From positions 62,001 to 126,000 of the forward strand of contig JBFLYC010000003.1 of assembly GCA_040756735.1 (NCBI GenBank): a stretch of 64,000 nt of DNA. Reading direction: 5' to 3'. A program made the position numbers and the translations under genes. The notes under the pieces were generated by a model. It made no database searches, had not been told where the DNA came from, and saw nothing but the letters and a program-made list of their open reading frames with translations. This document shows positions 42,201 to 49,616 of the stretch, in pieces (positions within the stretch are counted from its first letter, which is position 1; every line of letters begins with the position of its first letter). This DNA is from JBFLYC01 sp040756735. Lineage in GTDB: Bacteria > Bacillota > DSM-16504 > Desulfitibacterales > Desulfitibacteraceae.

Positions 42201-44100
42201 TCACCGGGTAGGAAATAACACGCTGGTACTGGGGAGTATAAACTACCTTGGCATTGCCATCAAAATCTGTTGTAACTGTGCTGCTGGTCATGTCTAAATG
42301 GTAGTTTAATGGAATATTTGCTGCACCGGTTCCTTCAAAAAAGGTGGCTTTAATGTTAAACTCCATGGTTTCTCCTACATGAATTGCTTTTTTGCTGGGC
42401 ACAATCTCAAGCTGGTAAGCAGGTTTTGTATAGGTTTCCACTTCAAAACCCTGACTGGTGATGGTATTATCACCTTGCTTTACGGTTAGATAGTAATATC
42501 CAGGGCTCAGGTTTGGCAGCTGTATGCTGCCGGTAAAAGTGTAATCATCCATTTTGATGGGCGTACTGTCAATGGCTACTTCTCCCCGCCATCCCCACCT
42601 GGTCAAAGTCACGCTCAAATTGTCCAGGCTGTCTTGTCCGGGCTGCCTGGGTTTTAAGAATCCCCAAAAATAAACCGTGTCTTCAGGTTTATACAAGCCC
42701 CTGTCCAGGTAAAAATAATTCCAGTATAGTTGAGCTATAGCCCTTTGACCTTGCCATTCCATGATCCCATAATAATCAGGAAATGCAGATGCCACAGTTT
42801 CCATAGAGCCCTTGGATACTATCAGGTAAGCGCCCCTGAAATCACCGTCAGCCTCAGCCAATCTAGCCAGTCCCTTTTCATCTGTATGTGAACTGTTGCT
42901 GCTTTCAAAAAGACTTACCTGTGCTCCTTGAACAGGTCTACCGTTAATCAGGTCATTAACCCAGATTAATGTTTGATTTTCAGCATAAACAGCATATACC
43001 CCCAGGTCTGAAATCTGCAGCCATAACTGACCGGCCCAGTCCTTGAATTTCAATTGAGCAATGTAATAGCCTGCAGGCAGAGGCTCGGGAAACTGCAGGT
43101 ACGTTTCATGCTGTACTTGGATTAGCTTGCTTGAAAAACTCGCAACCTTGGTCAGCGGGGATATATCTTCCAGATACATCCCCCTGGTTCTAGAGGCCCA
43201 ACTAGGCGTCTCTTCCCTTTGCTGCAGGGCCTTGATGAATTCAGCTGCGCTCTTGTACTTGTAAACCTCAGCTTCAACTTCCGGCAGCGCAGTTCCTTGC
43301 CTGCCGGCATAATACCCCAATGGGACTGTGGGCGCTTCGGCTGTTGTAAATTCTACGGTCTTTTTGTATATATATAGTGCTTCGTATGGTCTTGCATCAG
43401 ATCCATCCGCTTCCCTGGTTTCAAATTGGAAGACAAGGTCTTGTGGGATGGCTTCATCACTGCCTACCAGTTTTAAACCCTTTTTTAAAGTAACAGTATA
43501 AATAGTGGAAGGTTTTAGAGGCTCTTTAGGCACAAAAACCGCTGTCTTTTTATGAACTTCAAATCTACCCTCAGCATGAGGAACAATTTCGAAATAGGGT
43601 GTTAGATCTTCAAAATTTATGTGGCTGAAGGTTATTTCGATGCCAGTATCCACCGGCACACCTGCGGACTTATCTCTTGGCAGGGTTGATATAATCTTAA
43701 ATTCACCTTTAGTTTGAAAAGCCCATCTAAGCGGCGTACCATCCATGTTCAAGGCAAACCTGTATATTTCCTTGGCTGCCAGGGGTTTATCGGGAGTAAT
43801 CAATATTTCTTTGCCGCCTGCGCCCCCTTTAACAGTAAATTCAAAGTGAGGCTCCACAGAAAGCCCTTCTTGCACACTCTTGACAGTTAGACCTGCATCA
43901 GCGTTTGCCCTAAGAACAAATTGAGAAGCCACATCAATACCTGCTGCATCGGACATTGTAGCTTCTAAGGTTATATCTCCGGCAAGAACAGGTTTAACAC
44001 CAACAGGTTTGTCCCCTTTAAGATAAAATACCACTACACTGACAATAAGCAGTACAGCTACTGCTAGCGAAATAATTCCATTTCGGCTTCTCATAAACAT
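39232..44100 (-). CDS. Large alpha-2-macroglobulin family protein
   Basis: The 1622-residue protein has an N-terminal membrane anchor (SLAVAVLLIVSVVVFYL) and repeated MG/Ig-like beta domains. Parts seen include PRDKSAGVPVDTGIEITF, GRPVQGAQVSLFESS, LYKPEDTVYFWGFLKPRQPG and DEYRPKDTVNVDIEV. The A2M core has DAVFFETVSTDSSGKAKVSFTVPDNLTAWRL (in pieces), and the helical TED-like domain has SLAWVGGSRIEQKLAP and NGGIAILPYADDD. I find no CGEQ thioester, so it would trap proteases by other means or act in wall architecture. The partner penicillin-binding protein PbpC is absent. It is the first gene of a pair with the Memo-like gene. Confidence 0.88.
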   Translation of the reverse strand: MFMRSRNGIISLAVAVLLIVSVVVFYLKGDKPVGVKPVLAGDITLEATMSDAAGIDVASQFVLRANADAGLTVKSVQEGLSVEPHFEFTVKGGAGGKEILITPDKPLAAKEIYRFALNMDGTPLRWAFQTKGEFKIISTLPRDKSAGVPVDTGIEITFSHINFEDLTPYFEIVPHAEGRFEVHKKTAVFVPKEPLKPSTIYTVTLKKGLKLVGSDEAIPQDLVFQFETREADGSDARPYEALYIYKKTVEFTTAEAPTVPLGYYAGRQGTALPEVEAEVYKYKSAAEFIKALQQREETPSWASRTRGMYLEDISPLTKVASFSSKLIQVQHETYLQFPEPLPAGYYIAQLKFKDWAGQLWLQISDLGVYAVYAENQTLIWVNDLINGRPVQGAQVSLFESSNSSHTDEKGLARLAEADGDFRGAYLIVSKGSMETVASAFPDYYGIMEWQGQRAIAQLYWNYFYLDRGLYKPEDTVYFWGFLKPRQPGQDSLDNLSVTLTRWGWRGEVAIDSTPIKMDDYTFTGSIQLPNLSPGYYYLTVKQGDNTITSQGFEVETYTKPAYQLEIVPSKKAIHVGETMEFNIKATFFEGTGAANIPLNYHLDMTSSTVTTDFDGNAKVVYTPQYQRVISYPVTSKYMHLHASLPESGDIYSSSHVIVLNNDISIEAQGEVSGATGKVDISLNKLNAARADNDEFDGWYIKALQDGPAPNHQVDIVVYKDIWEKKEAGEYYDFINKKVQKRYTYFNRRELVTEGAVFTDAGGKAEFSFDAEEKEAYWIKLSAVDYRGNLAVSEIHVRGKWFYIEYDYNWYYLNYQNQKYRFKIGETVSLVMKNNENDVLPRENGFLFITSREGLLSSQVQDNGTFSTVFKEELIPNFWVRVVYFDGRFYRDTYDHVVPYDEQERALDIKVSLDKDEYRPKDTVNVDIEVKDKTGKPMVARVNLNLVDEALYALRDQHADVLGTLYRNYIRSGIYKTISTHVDQSLYGGGAEQGGEGDSERKDFKDAVFFETVSTDSSGKAKVSFTVPDNLTAWRLTYQAVTGNLHAGSGTAKVIVKLPFFVDAIVGDTYLTGDKPVIPIRSFGSGLKGGSAVSFSVKLKSDSDGIVFEQNLTAKAFETSNLQLPALEIGHYKLSITGKTKEDLQDTLVLPVNVVNTIMTRKRTDFYFLEDKTRIIGADNAPTMLTFVDYERSQYLNLLWSLAWVGGSRIEQKLAPMVSREMLKKYFPDLQDFWDEEQAVLSSYQTHNGGIAILPYADDDLELSVKIAGLYQEAFDTALLAEYFYRIADDPEETRERGITALYGLAALGEPVLQEVMVVLGQEGLNVNERLYLILALIELGDEQRAAVYLQELLKAHGETAGKYMRINTGSDQDDILDATALAALAAATVNYEESYKLQQYVLENYTKDILVYLQQLMFLNKALPRMPKEEASFSYYLDGKEQKVSLQAGKTFTLLLTPAKLETLRFGGISGRVGVTAAYEAPFDPGEFPGSDEVKITRSYSVARGKSDGTIKANDLIQVKITYQFSDKAPAGVYEIVDFLPAGLKIVPRPYIRGISYDRMLGYPVEIRGQKAVFLVGKNNSSFHYYARVVNAGDFSAEGAIISHAKSGKIYGITKTDRVSIK

Positions 44101-44264
44101 CTCCCCCAGTTTTAATATCTAATTGACGTAAACTTTTTGCATTAGGTTCCCATTATTTGCCTGTCCCAATTAATTTTATTTGCTATAATTAAGATACAAT
44201 ACTAGTGTATATTCAATGTATTTTTTAAAGAATTGCTAGAGAATTGCTGAGGAGATAAAACCAC

Positions 44265-44501
44265 ATGAACAAGAAAGCTGCAAACAAAAAAGTTCCAGAC
44301 AAAAAAACTGCAGATAAATCCGCACGCAAACAGAAGTATAAGCAGTTGTTTATTGCCTTCATATTAGTAAACGTCATACCCCTATTGTATTCAATGCTGC
44401 AGCCGGGCTATGACCCCAAACCTTTTTTGGCTATCTTTAATGTATTGATTTCATTTGTGATTGTATACTATATTTTTAAAGACATTAAAAGCAAATGGTG
44501 A
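44265..44501 (+). CDS. Small membrane protein, unknown function
   Basis: The 78-residue product has a strongly basic first 26 residues (KKAANKKVPDKKTADKSARK) and then two hydrophobic helices (LFIAFILVNVIPLLY and FLAIFNVLISFVIVYYIF) joined by a short loop. GAGGAG lies about ten bases ahead of the ATG. It is divergent from the A2M gene. No family is recognised; the cytosolic Lys-rich tail could contact RNA or lipid head groups. Confidence 0.65.
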   Translation: MNKKAANKKVPDKKTADKSARKQKYKQLFIAFILVNVIPLLYSMLQPGYDPKPFLAIFNVLISFVIVYYIFKDIKSKW

Positions 44502-44513
44502 TAATAGCACCCT

Positions 44514-45083
44514 CTAAGATGACTGCACAAAATGTCTAACCTTTTCCCTTGCTTGTGTCAGTACCTCAGGTCTTTTTAACACATCACCAGGAGCATCCAC
44601 CTTGGTGACCAGCAGTTCCTCTTTATAATCTATATCAAGCATTTTGAAGAAATATTTTACGGCTTTAACAGAGCAGTCATGGACACCTGGCATGTCCATG
44701 CCCGCAGTGGAAAAGAACATTCCACTGTTTCTTGCGCCGTGGTTTTGCTGGTTTAAAACGTATTTTCGCGCCCAATACATTTGCGCCCTGTCAATCATGC
44801 CTTTGGCCAGAGCATTGATGCCCATAGAAAAAACCGGAGCTGCCAGGATAACTTTTTCTGCTGCAGAAATCCTTGCAAATAACTCCACCAATTCATCTTT
44901 AAACACACACAACCCTGTTTTTGAGCAAGCCTCACAGCCGGTACAGATTGAAAATTTTAGTTTTCGAAGATAAATAATCTCAGTATGCCAGCCCAGTGTT
45001 GATGCCTCCTTTAGGGCTTCTTCAAGGAGTATGGCGCTATTGCCTTGTGGCCTTGGGCTGCATGCTATGCCTAGTAATTTCAT
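44514..45083 (-). CDS. Flavodoxin-family iron-sulfur flavoprotein
   Basis: The 189-residue product begins MKLLGIACSPRPQGNSAILLEEAL and has FSICTGCEACSKTGLCVFKDEL, a four-Cys motif for a [4Fe-4S] cluster, then LAAPVFSMGINALAKGMIDRAQ with the FMN-binding pattern. It is an Isf-like protein for electron transfer or reduction of O2/quinones in anaerobes. The ATG at 45083 has AGAGG about nine bases upstream; longer frames are unsupported. It follows the membrane protein gene at 45130. Confidence 0.87.
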   Translation of the reverse strand: MKLLGIACSPRPQGNSAILLEEALKEASTLGWHTEIIYLRKLKFSICTGCEACSKTGLCVFKDELVELFARISAAEKVILAAPVFSMGINALAKGMIDRAQMYWARKYVLNQQNHGARNSGMFFSTAGMDMPGVHDCSVKAVKYFFKMLDIDYKEELLVTKVDAPGDVLKRPEVLTQAREKVRHFVQSS

Positions 45084-45129
45084 GCTGTTAAACCTCTTTC
45101 CACTAAAATTTAGCAATTCACCTTCACAC

Positions 45130-45453
45130 TTATTTCTTGTAGAAACCGGGGCACCTCTGTAATATGCGCAGGATCGCTGCCAAGACAATGACTGCATAAA
45201 TCCACCAGAGTTCCTTACCCACAAGTTTTAACGCAAAGGGGAAAAGGATAGTCAACAAGCCAATGGTCAGCAGCCATTTTCCCAAAAAAGCCCCAAAGGC
45301 ATTCTTATCCTTCAGAGATTTTTCAACGGAAAGACCTATTAAAGGTATCTTCTGGCAGAACCAATAAAGGTACCCTAACACACATGCCAAAATGCCAAAG
45401 GCAATTATAATACCTTCATCTAAAGCCAGAAGCAGCTGTCGCTCTATATCCAT
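45130..45453 (-). CDS. Small membrane protein (107 residues), unknown
   Basis: It has three hydrophobic segments: GIIIAFGILACVLGYLYWF, FLGKWLLTIGLLTILFPFAL and WWIYAVIVLAAILRIL. No known motif is visible. The ATG at 45453 is nine bases after AGAGGTG; the GTG four codons upstream overlaps that site and is rejected. It lies 46 bases before the iron-sulfur flavoprotein gene, with which it may be co-transcribed. Confidence 0.65.
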   Translation of the reverse strand: MDIERQLLLALDEGIIIAFGILACVLGYLYWFCQKIPLIGLSVEKSLKDKNAFGAFLGKWLLTIGLLTILFPFALKLVGKELWWIYAVIVLAAILRILQRCPGFYKK

Positions 45454-45594
45454 GATTTTTTCCACCTCTTAAATAAACCTTATAGTAAAATATAATTTTA
45501 CATTTTTTAGCAAGCCTTAGTTGACAATATTATACTACAAAAAAGATTTATTGTAAGGAGGTACAGAAATGATTTTAAAGAAAACGAGGTATCC

Positions 45595-45632
45595 TTGACA
45601 AGTCGGTCTAAATTTAGTACTATATTTGTACT
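45595..45632 (+). promoter_or_regulatory. Promoter and putative autoregulatory operator of the TA operon
   Basis: TTGACA (45595-45600) and TACTAT (45618-45623), spacing 17 bases, form a near-consensus promoter. AGTAC (45616-45620) and GTACT (45628-45632) make an inverted repeat over the -10 box, as expected for antitoxin repression. Confidence 0.75.
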
Positions 45633-45644
45633 GGGGTGATAACA

Positions 45645-45926
45645 GTGAATATTAAAGAAGACATTAGGCCTATTTCTTATATTAAAGCCAACGCAGCTGA
45701 AATTCTGGCGCAAGTGAATGAAACCCAAAGGCCTGTCTATGTTACTCAAAACGGAGAGGCTAGGGCGGTTTTGCTGGATACTGAAACATACGAAAAAATG
45801 AAGAAGGCTATCGGCTTGTTAAAGCTGCTGACCCAAGGGGAACGTGATATAGTCCATGGAAAAGTTTTGTCACAGGAAGACTTTTTTGCAAGCATAGATA
45901 GTGATTTTGACAAATTAAGACCATGA
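45645..45926 (+). CDS. Phd/YefM-family antitoxin
   Basis: The product has about 93 residues: VNIKEDIRPISYIKANAAEILAQVNETQRPVYVTQNGEA (family core pieces ISYIKANAAEIL and PVYVTQNGEARAVLL), an acidic tail and a final SDFDKLRP. The N-terminal part binds DNA and the C-terminal part wraps the toxin. The GTG at 45645 has GGGGTG six bases upstream. It overlaps the toxin gene by four bases. Confidence 0.9.
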   Translation: MNIKEDIRPISYIKANAAEILAQVNETQRPVYVTQNGEARAVLLDTETYEKMKKAIGLLKLLTQGERDIVHGKVLSQEDFFASIDSDFDKLRP

Positions 45927-46246
45927 AAGGGACATATCAGGTATTTTGGACACAAACTGCCCAGCAAGATTTAAAAAAGATAATTGAATATATTGCTGCT
46001 GATAGTGAAACTCAAGCAAGAAAAGTTTATTTTGCCATCAAACAAAAAGCTGATAACTTATGGCATATGCCCCTACAGGGAAGGATTGTTCCGGAATTAA
46101 GCTATTATAGTATTTTGACCTACAGGGAATTAATTAGCCCGCCTTGGCGAATTATTTATAAGACTCAAGAAAATAATGTATGGGTACTTGCCGTAATTGA
46201 TGGAAGAAGAAATGTGGAGGATATATTGCTTGATAGGTTCATTTAG
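45923..46246 (+). CDS. RelE/ParE-family toxin
   Basis: This 107-residue toxin has the family fold: YQVFWTQTAQQDLKKIIEYIA at the start, MPLQGRIVPEL, YRELISPPWRIIYKTQENNVWVLAVIDGRRN near the end. Relatives cleave mRNA on ribosomes (RelE) or inhibit gyrase (ParE); I cannot decide which. The full-length frame and coupling to the antitoxin suggest an active module, unlike the one at 35.7-36.3 kb. A terminator follows. Confidence 0.9.
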   Translation: MKGTYQVFWTQTAQQDLKKIIEYIAADSETQARKVYFAIKQKADNLWHMPLQGRIVPELSYYSILTYRELISPPWRIIYKTQENNVWVLAVIDGRRNVEDILLDRFI

Positions 46247-46282
46247 CTAGAAAGGGTCATTTAATTAGAGGAATAATCAAAT

Positions 46283-46317
46283 AACCCACCTGTATCTATC
46301 AGGTGGGTTATTATTTA
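46283..46317 (+). terminator. Terminator of the TA operon
   Basis: AACCCACCTG / CAGGTGGGTT perfect 10-bp stem with loop TATCTAT, then ATTATTTAGTT. Confidence 0.8.
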
Positions 46318-46335
46318 GTTGCGGACATTCATAGG

Positions 46336-46443
46336 TTGGGGACATTCCTCAATTCAAGAAGCAAGAAACATACAGCAAGAGGCATGAACAAATCCTGCTT
46401 CCTGCCTCATGTACCGTGCATCCTGTTGAAGAGGTATGTCCCC
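46336..46443. repeat. Dispersed palindromic repeat, long-core type
   Basis: Same unit as at 17528 and 22018 with several base changes (CAAGAAGCAAGAAACATACAG; TCATGTACCGTGCATC). It lies in front of the universal stress protein gene, which starts 90 bases later. Confidence 0.9.
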
Positions 46444-46531
46444 TGACCATTATTTTCGGCAATATGCAGGACATATCCGATTAAAGGTCGAATTAATAAT
46501 CAATTTAAAAGATGATAGGAGGCGAAAACCT

Positions 46532-46960
46532 ATGTCTCACCTTTTACTGGCCGTAGATGGTTCCGAGCAAGCCCAAAAGGCTGCCAACAGAACACTTGAA
46601 TTAGCTAAAGCATTGGATGCAAAGGTCACGATAGTCTCTGTTGCAGTACCTGCACCTGCCCCCATCCACTGGAGTGGAACACACTTTTATTATGACCAGC
46701 TCCTTGACAAGCAGAAAGAACAGGCTAACAAAATCCTGGAAAAAGCAAAAGAGTTTTTTACAGGCCACTCTCTCGAAGTTGACACTGTACTTAGAATCGG
46801 GGACCCTGCAGATGAAATCTGCCAATTATGCAATACCCAGAATTTCAGCATGGTTATCCTGGGGAGCAGGGGACTTACAGGCATTAAAAGGGTTATCATC
46901 GGCAGCGTTGCCAATTATGTAATCCAATGCAGCAAGATACCGGTACTGGTGATTAAATAA
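46532..46960 (+). CDS. Universal stress protein (UspA family)
   Basis: The 142-residue product begins SHLLLAVDGSEQAQKAANRTLELAKAL and ends MVILGSRGLTGIKRVIIGSVANYVIQ...PVLVIK. The ATP-binding pattern G-x2-G-x(9)-G-S/T is present as GSRGLTGIKRVIIGSVAN, so it is an ATP-binding USP. The ATG at 46532 has AGGAGG nine bases upstream; an extended frame would start inside the repeat and is rejected. Its 3' end lies six bases from the convergent flavodiiron gene. Confidence 0.92.
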   Translation: MSHLLLAVDGSEQAQKAANRTLELAKALDAKVTIVSVAVPAPAPIHWSGTHFYYDQLLDKQKEQANKILEKAKEFFTGHSLEVDTVLRIGDPADEICQLCNTQNFSMVILGSRGLTGIKRVIIGSVANYVIQCSKIPVLVIK

Positions 46961-46966
46961 CTCAAA

Positions 46967-48148
46967 TTACTTTAAAAAATTTTCCCCAAACTCCCTGCAT
47001 TTTGCAGCCATTTCTGCATTAGGATTCCAGAGGCATTTTAGTCCTTCATTCACTATTTCAAAACCTGCTTCTTTTAATCTTGCAGTTACGATGTCAACAG
47101 ACTCTCCGCTCCAGCCATAGGAACCAAAGGCTGCAGCTTTTTTTGCTTTAAAACCAAGGCCTTTTATTTCTTCAAGAATTCCGGCAACAGACGAAAGTAT
47201 ACCCCTGTTAATGGTAGACGAACCCACAAGTATAGCCTTTGATTTAAATACCTCTGTCACCACGTCATTCTTGTCGGATACAGCTATATTAAAAAGTTTA
47301 ATTTCCATATTGGCATCGTGTTTACGCAAACCCTGGGCAATGGCTTCTGCCATCCTTCTTGTGGAATTCCACATGGTATCATAAATGATAGTTACCTGGT
47401 TTTCCTGGTAGTTATCAGCCCATTTAACATACTGCTCAACAATCTGCATGGGATTATCTCTCCAAATAACCCCATGACTTGGGCAAATAATGTTTAGCGG
47501 CACATTTAACTGGACAAATTCTTCAATCTTTTTCGGCACAAACTTGCTGAATGGGGTAAGTATGTTTGCATAGTATTTGAGGGCTTCCTGGTACAATTCA
47601 TCCTTGCTAACCAGGTCATTAAAGAGCACTTCGGTAGCATAATGCTGGCCGAAAGCATCATTGCTAAACAAAATGCCCTCACCTGTCAAATAGCAGAACA
47701 TGCTGTCAGGCCAGTGCAGCATGGGGGCTTCAATAAAAATAAGCTGCTTTTTGCCTAAATCAAGTTTATCTCCGGTTTTGACTATCTGAAAATTCCAGTC
47801 CATGTGCATTTGGGCCTTGAGCATCTTAGCTCCATTGCGTGAGCAGTAAACAGGTTTGCCTGGAATCCTTTTCATTAATTCAGCCAAGGCGCCGCTGTGG
47901 TCTACCTCGGAATGGTTGGCCACAACAAGATCAATATCGTCTAAATCAATCTCAGAAGCCAGGTTGTCCACATATTCATGGGCATAAGGAGTCCAAGCCG
48001 TGTCTATAAGCACATTTTTTTCGTCCCGAACCAGATAGGAGTTATAGGTTGAACCCCTGTGGGTTGATAGCTCATGCCCATGAAAACGGCGCAGCTCCCA
48101 GTCTACTTTGCCGACCCAGGTGACACTTTCTGTAATCTTAACGCTCAT
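46967..48148 (-). CDS. Flavodiiron protein (FprA/ROO type)
   Basis: The 393-residue cytosolic enzyme reduces O2 (or NO) to water (or N2O) and protects anaerobes. The beta-lactamase-like domain has diiron ligands in NHSEVDHSG (H79, E81, D83, H84), then LHWPDS, FSNDAFGQH and PSHGVIWRD. The C-terminal flavodoxin domain has IIYDTMWNSTRRMAEAI and VGSSTINRG. No rubredoxin gene is adjacent. The ATG follows AAGGAGG by several bases. Expression is likely oxidative-stress dependent. Confidence 0.94.
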   Translation of the reverse strand: MSVKITESVTWVGKVDWELRRFHGHELSTHRGSTYNSYLVRDEKNVLIDTAWTPYAHEYVDNLASEIDLDDIDLVVANHSEVDHSGALAELMKRIPGKPVYCSRNGAKMLKAQMHMDWNFQIVKTGDKLDLGKKQLIFIEAPMLHWPDSMFCYLTGEGILFSNDAFGQHYATEVLFNDLVSKDELYQEALKYYANILTPFSKFVPKKIEEFVQLNVPLNIICPSHGVIWRDNPMQIVEQYVKWADNYQENQVTIIYDTMWNSTRRMAEAIAQGLRKHDANMEIKLFNIAVSDKNDVVTEVFKSKAILVGSSTINRGILSSVAGILEEIKGLGFKAKKAAAFGSYGWSGESVDIVTARLKEAGFEIVNEGLKCLWNPNAEMAAKCREFGENFLK

Positions 48149-48414
48149 TAAAATTTAACCTCCTTGAAATTGTCTAATCTGAACTCTTCTGTTGGATAAA
48201 TTCTCCACTAATTAATTCATTTCCTTCATCGGTGAAGCCAGAAACATTCACCTGTACAATATTTTTTGGAAATAGCTGTTATTATATTCAAAGCTTTGCT
48301 TCCTGGTGGATTTTTTCTATAATAAGAATATAGCGCCTGCTCATGAACCAGCAGCCAGAATGTGACACCTGCAATCTATTCAAGAGCAGGATTTAGAGAG
48401 GAGCCCGCATAAAC

Positions 48415-48645
48415 ATGGTAACCCTGCAATTAACCAGCGGCATGATCAGCTATACAAAAGAAAATAAAGGTTTGCTAAAAATAAAAATTGGCCAGGAGAT
48501 CAGCCTGGAAGAATTACTGCATAAGGCAAATATTGACTTGCGAGAAGTAGGGCTGGTGTTGAAGGGAGAGCAAAAGGTGGAAATGGCAGATACAGTCAAG
48601 GATGGGGAACACCTGACCATCCTCCCCCAGCTGTGGGGAGGATGA
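48415..48645 (+). CDS. MoaD/ThiS-like ubiquitin-fold sulfur carrier
   Basis: The 76-residue product has LQLTSGMISYTKENK, a beta-grasp pattern, and ends LTILPQLWGG, with the C-terminal Gly-Gly needed for thiocarboxylate or adenylate formation. MoaE, ThiF, ThiG or MoeB genes are not in the window, so its pathway (molybdopterin, thiamin, or tungstopterin synthesis, or a sulfur-transfer process) is not known. GGAG lies about eleven bases before the ATG. Confidence 0.8.
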   Translation: MVTLQLTSGMISYTKENKGLLKIKIGQEISLEELLHKANIDLREVGLVLKGEQKVEMADTVKDGEHLTILPQLWGG

Positions 48646-48655
48646 ACAGAATAAA

Positions 48656-49600
48656 TTAAGGCACAGACCTTTGACTGGGACCGGAAGGTTGATTATCCTT
48701 AAATCCACTGAAGAGCTTGTTTAATCCAGGACGTGTTTCCGATATAATCACAGCCACAAAAATTAAAGCACATCCTAAAAGCATCTGCCTGGTAAACAGT
48801 TCGCCCAAAAATATAAACGCAAAAAATGCCCCAAACACACCTTCAAGACTTAAAATTAAAGCTGCATGAGAAGAAGGAGTATATTTTTGAGCCACATTTT
48901 GAATTACAAAACATAAAATAGTACTGAGCATGACCAGATAGGCAATTGCTCCCCAGGCTTGTGTGCTCATACCCACAGGTATTGGTTCAAAAATCAGTCC
49001 GGCTATTAAGCACAGCAAAGCGCAGGCCCCAATCTGTACAACCGACAAGGCTATGGCATCTCCTCTCGGGGCAAGCATACCTATAGTAACAACCTGGCAG
49101 GCATAGAAAAATGCGCAGGCCAAAGTCAGCCAATCCCCTATATTGATTGTGGAGAGGACGCCATCTTCAATGGTAAGGAAGGACAAACCTACTACCGTCA
49201 TAACTGCTGCAATCATTGCGTGCCAGCCTGGAAACTTTTTTGTGACAGCCATGACCAAAAAAGGCACTATAACTACATTTGTACCTGTAATAAAGGCATT
49301 TTTGGAAGCAGTAGTATACACTAAACCAATGGTCTGGGAGCTAAAACCCAAAAAAAGAAAAACTCCGATAATACAGCCTCCCCATAAATCCTTCTTACTT
49401 ATCGTAATCAGGCGTTTCCTAAAAACCATGGCCAAAATGATAAAAGCCAAAACAAACCTTATAGCCATCATCATCAGGGGAGTAATATGGTCAAGGGCAT
49501 TTTTGGTTACTGCAAAACCGCCTCCCCACATGATGGCAGTCAGCAGTAGGCCTGCATCAGCTATGTAATTTTTATTTTTTGCTATAAACTGTGCATTCAA
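48656..49600 (-). CDS. EamA/DMT-superfamily transporter
   Basis: The 314-residue protein has ten predicted membrane helices as two EamA repeats (LLTAIMWGGGFAVTKNALDHITPL at the start, and YLVMLSTILCFVIQNVAQKYTPSSHAALIL in the second half). Members export amino acids, metabolites or drugs. The start is TTG at 49600 after GGAG, 16 bases downstream of the SAH-hydrolase-like gene, so it may export a product of that pathway, which is inference. Confidence 0.88.
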   Translation of the reverse strand: MNAQFIAKNKNYIADAGLLLTAIMWGGGFAVTKNALDHITPLMMMAIRFVLAFIILAMVFRKRLITISKKDLWGGCIIGVFLFLGFSSQTIGLVYTTASKNAFITGTNVVIVPFLVMAVTKKFPGWHAMIAAVMTVVGLSFLTIEDGVLSTINIGDWLTLACAFFYACQVVTIGMLAPRGDAIALSVVQIGACALLCLIAGLIFEPIPVGMSTQAWGAIAYLVMLSTILCFVIQNVAQKYTPSSHAALILSLEGVFGAFFAFIFLGELFTRQMLLGCALIFVAVIISETRPGLNKLFSGFKDNQPSGPSQRSVP

Positions 49601-49616
49601 TTAAGTCACTCCATTA

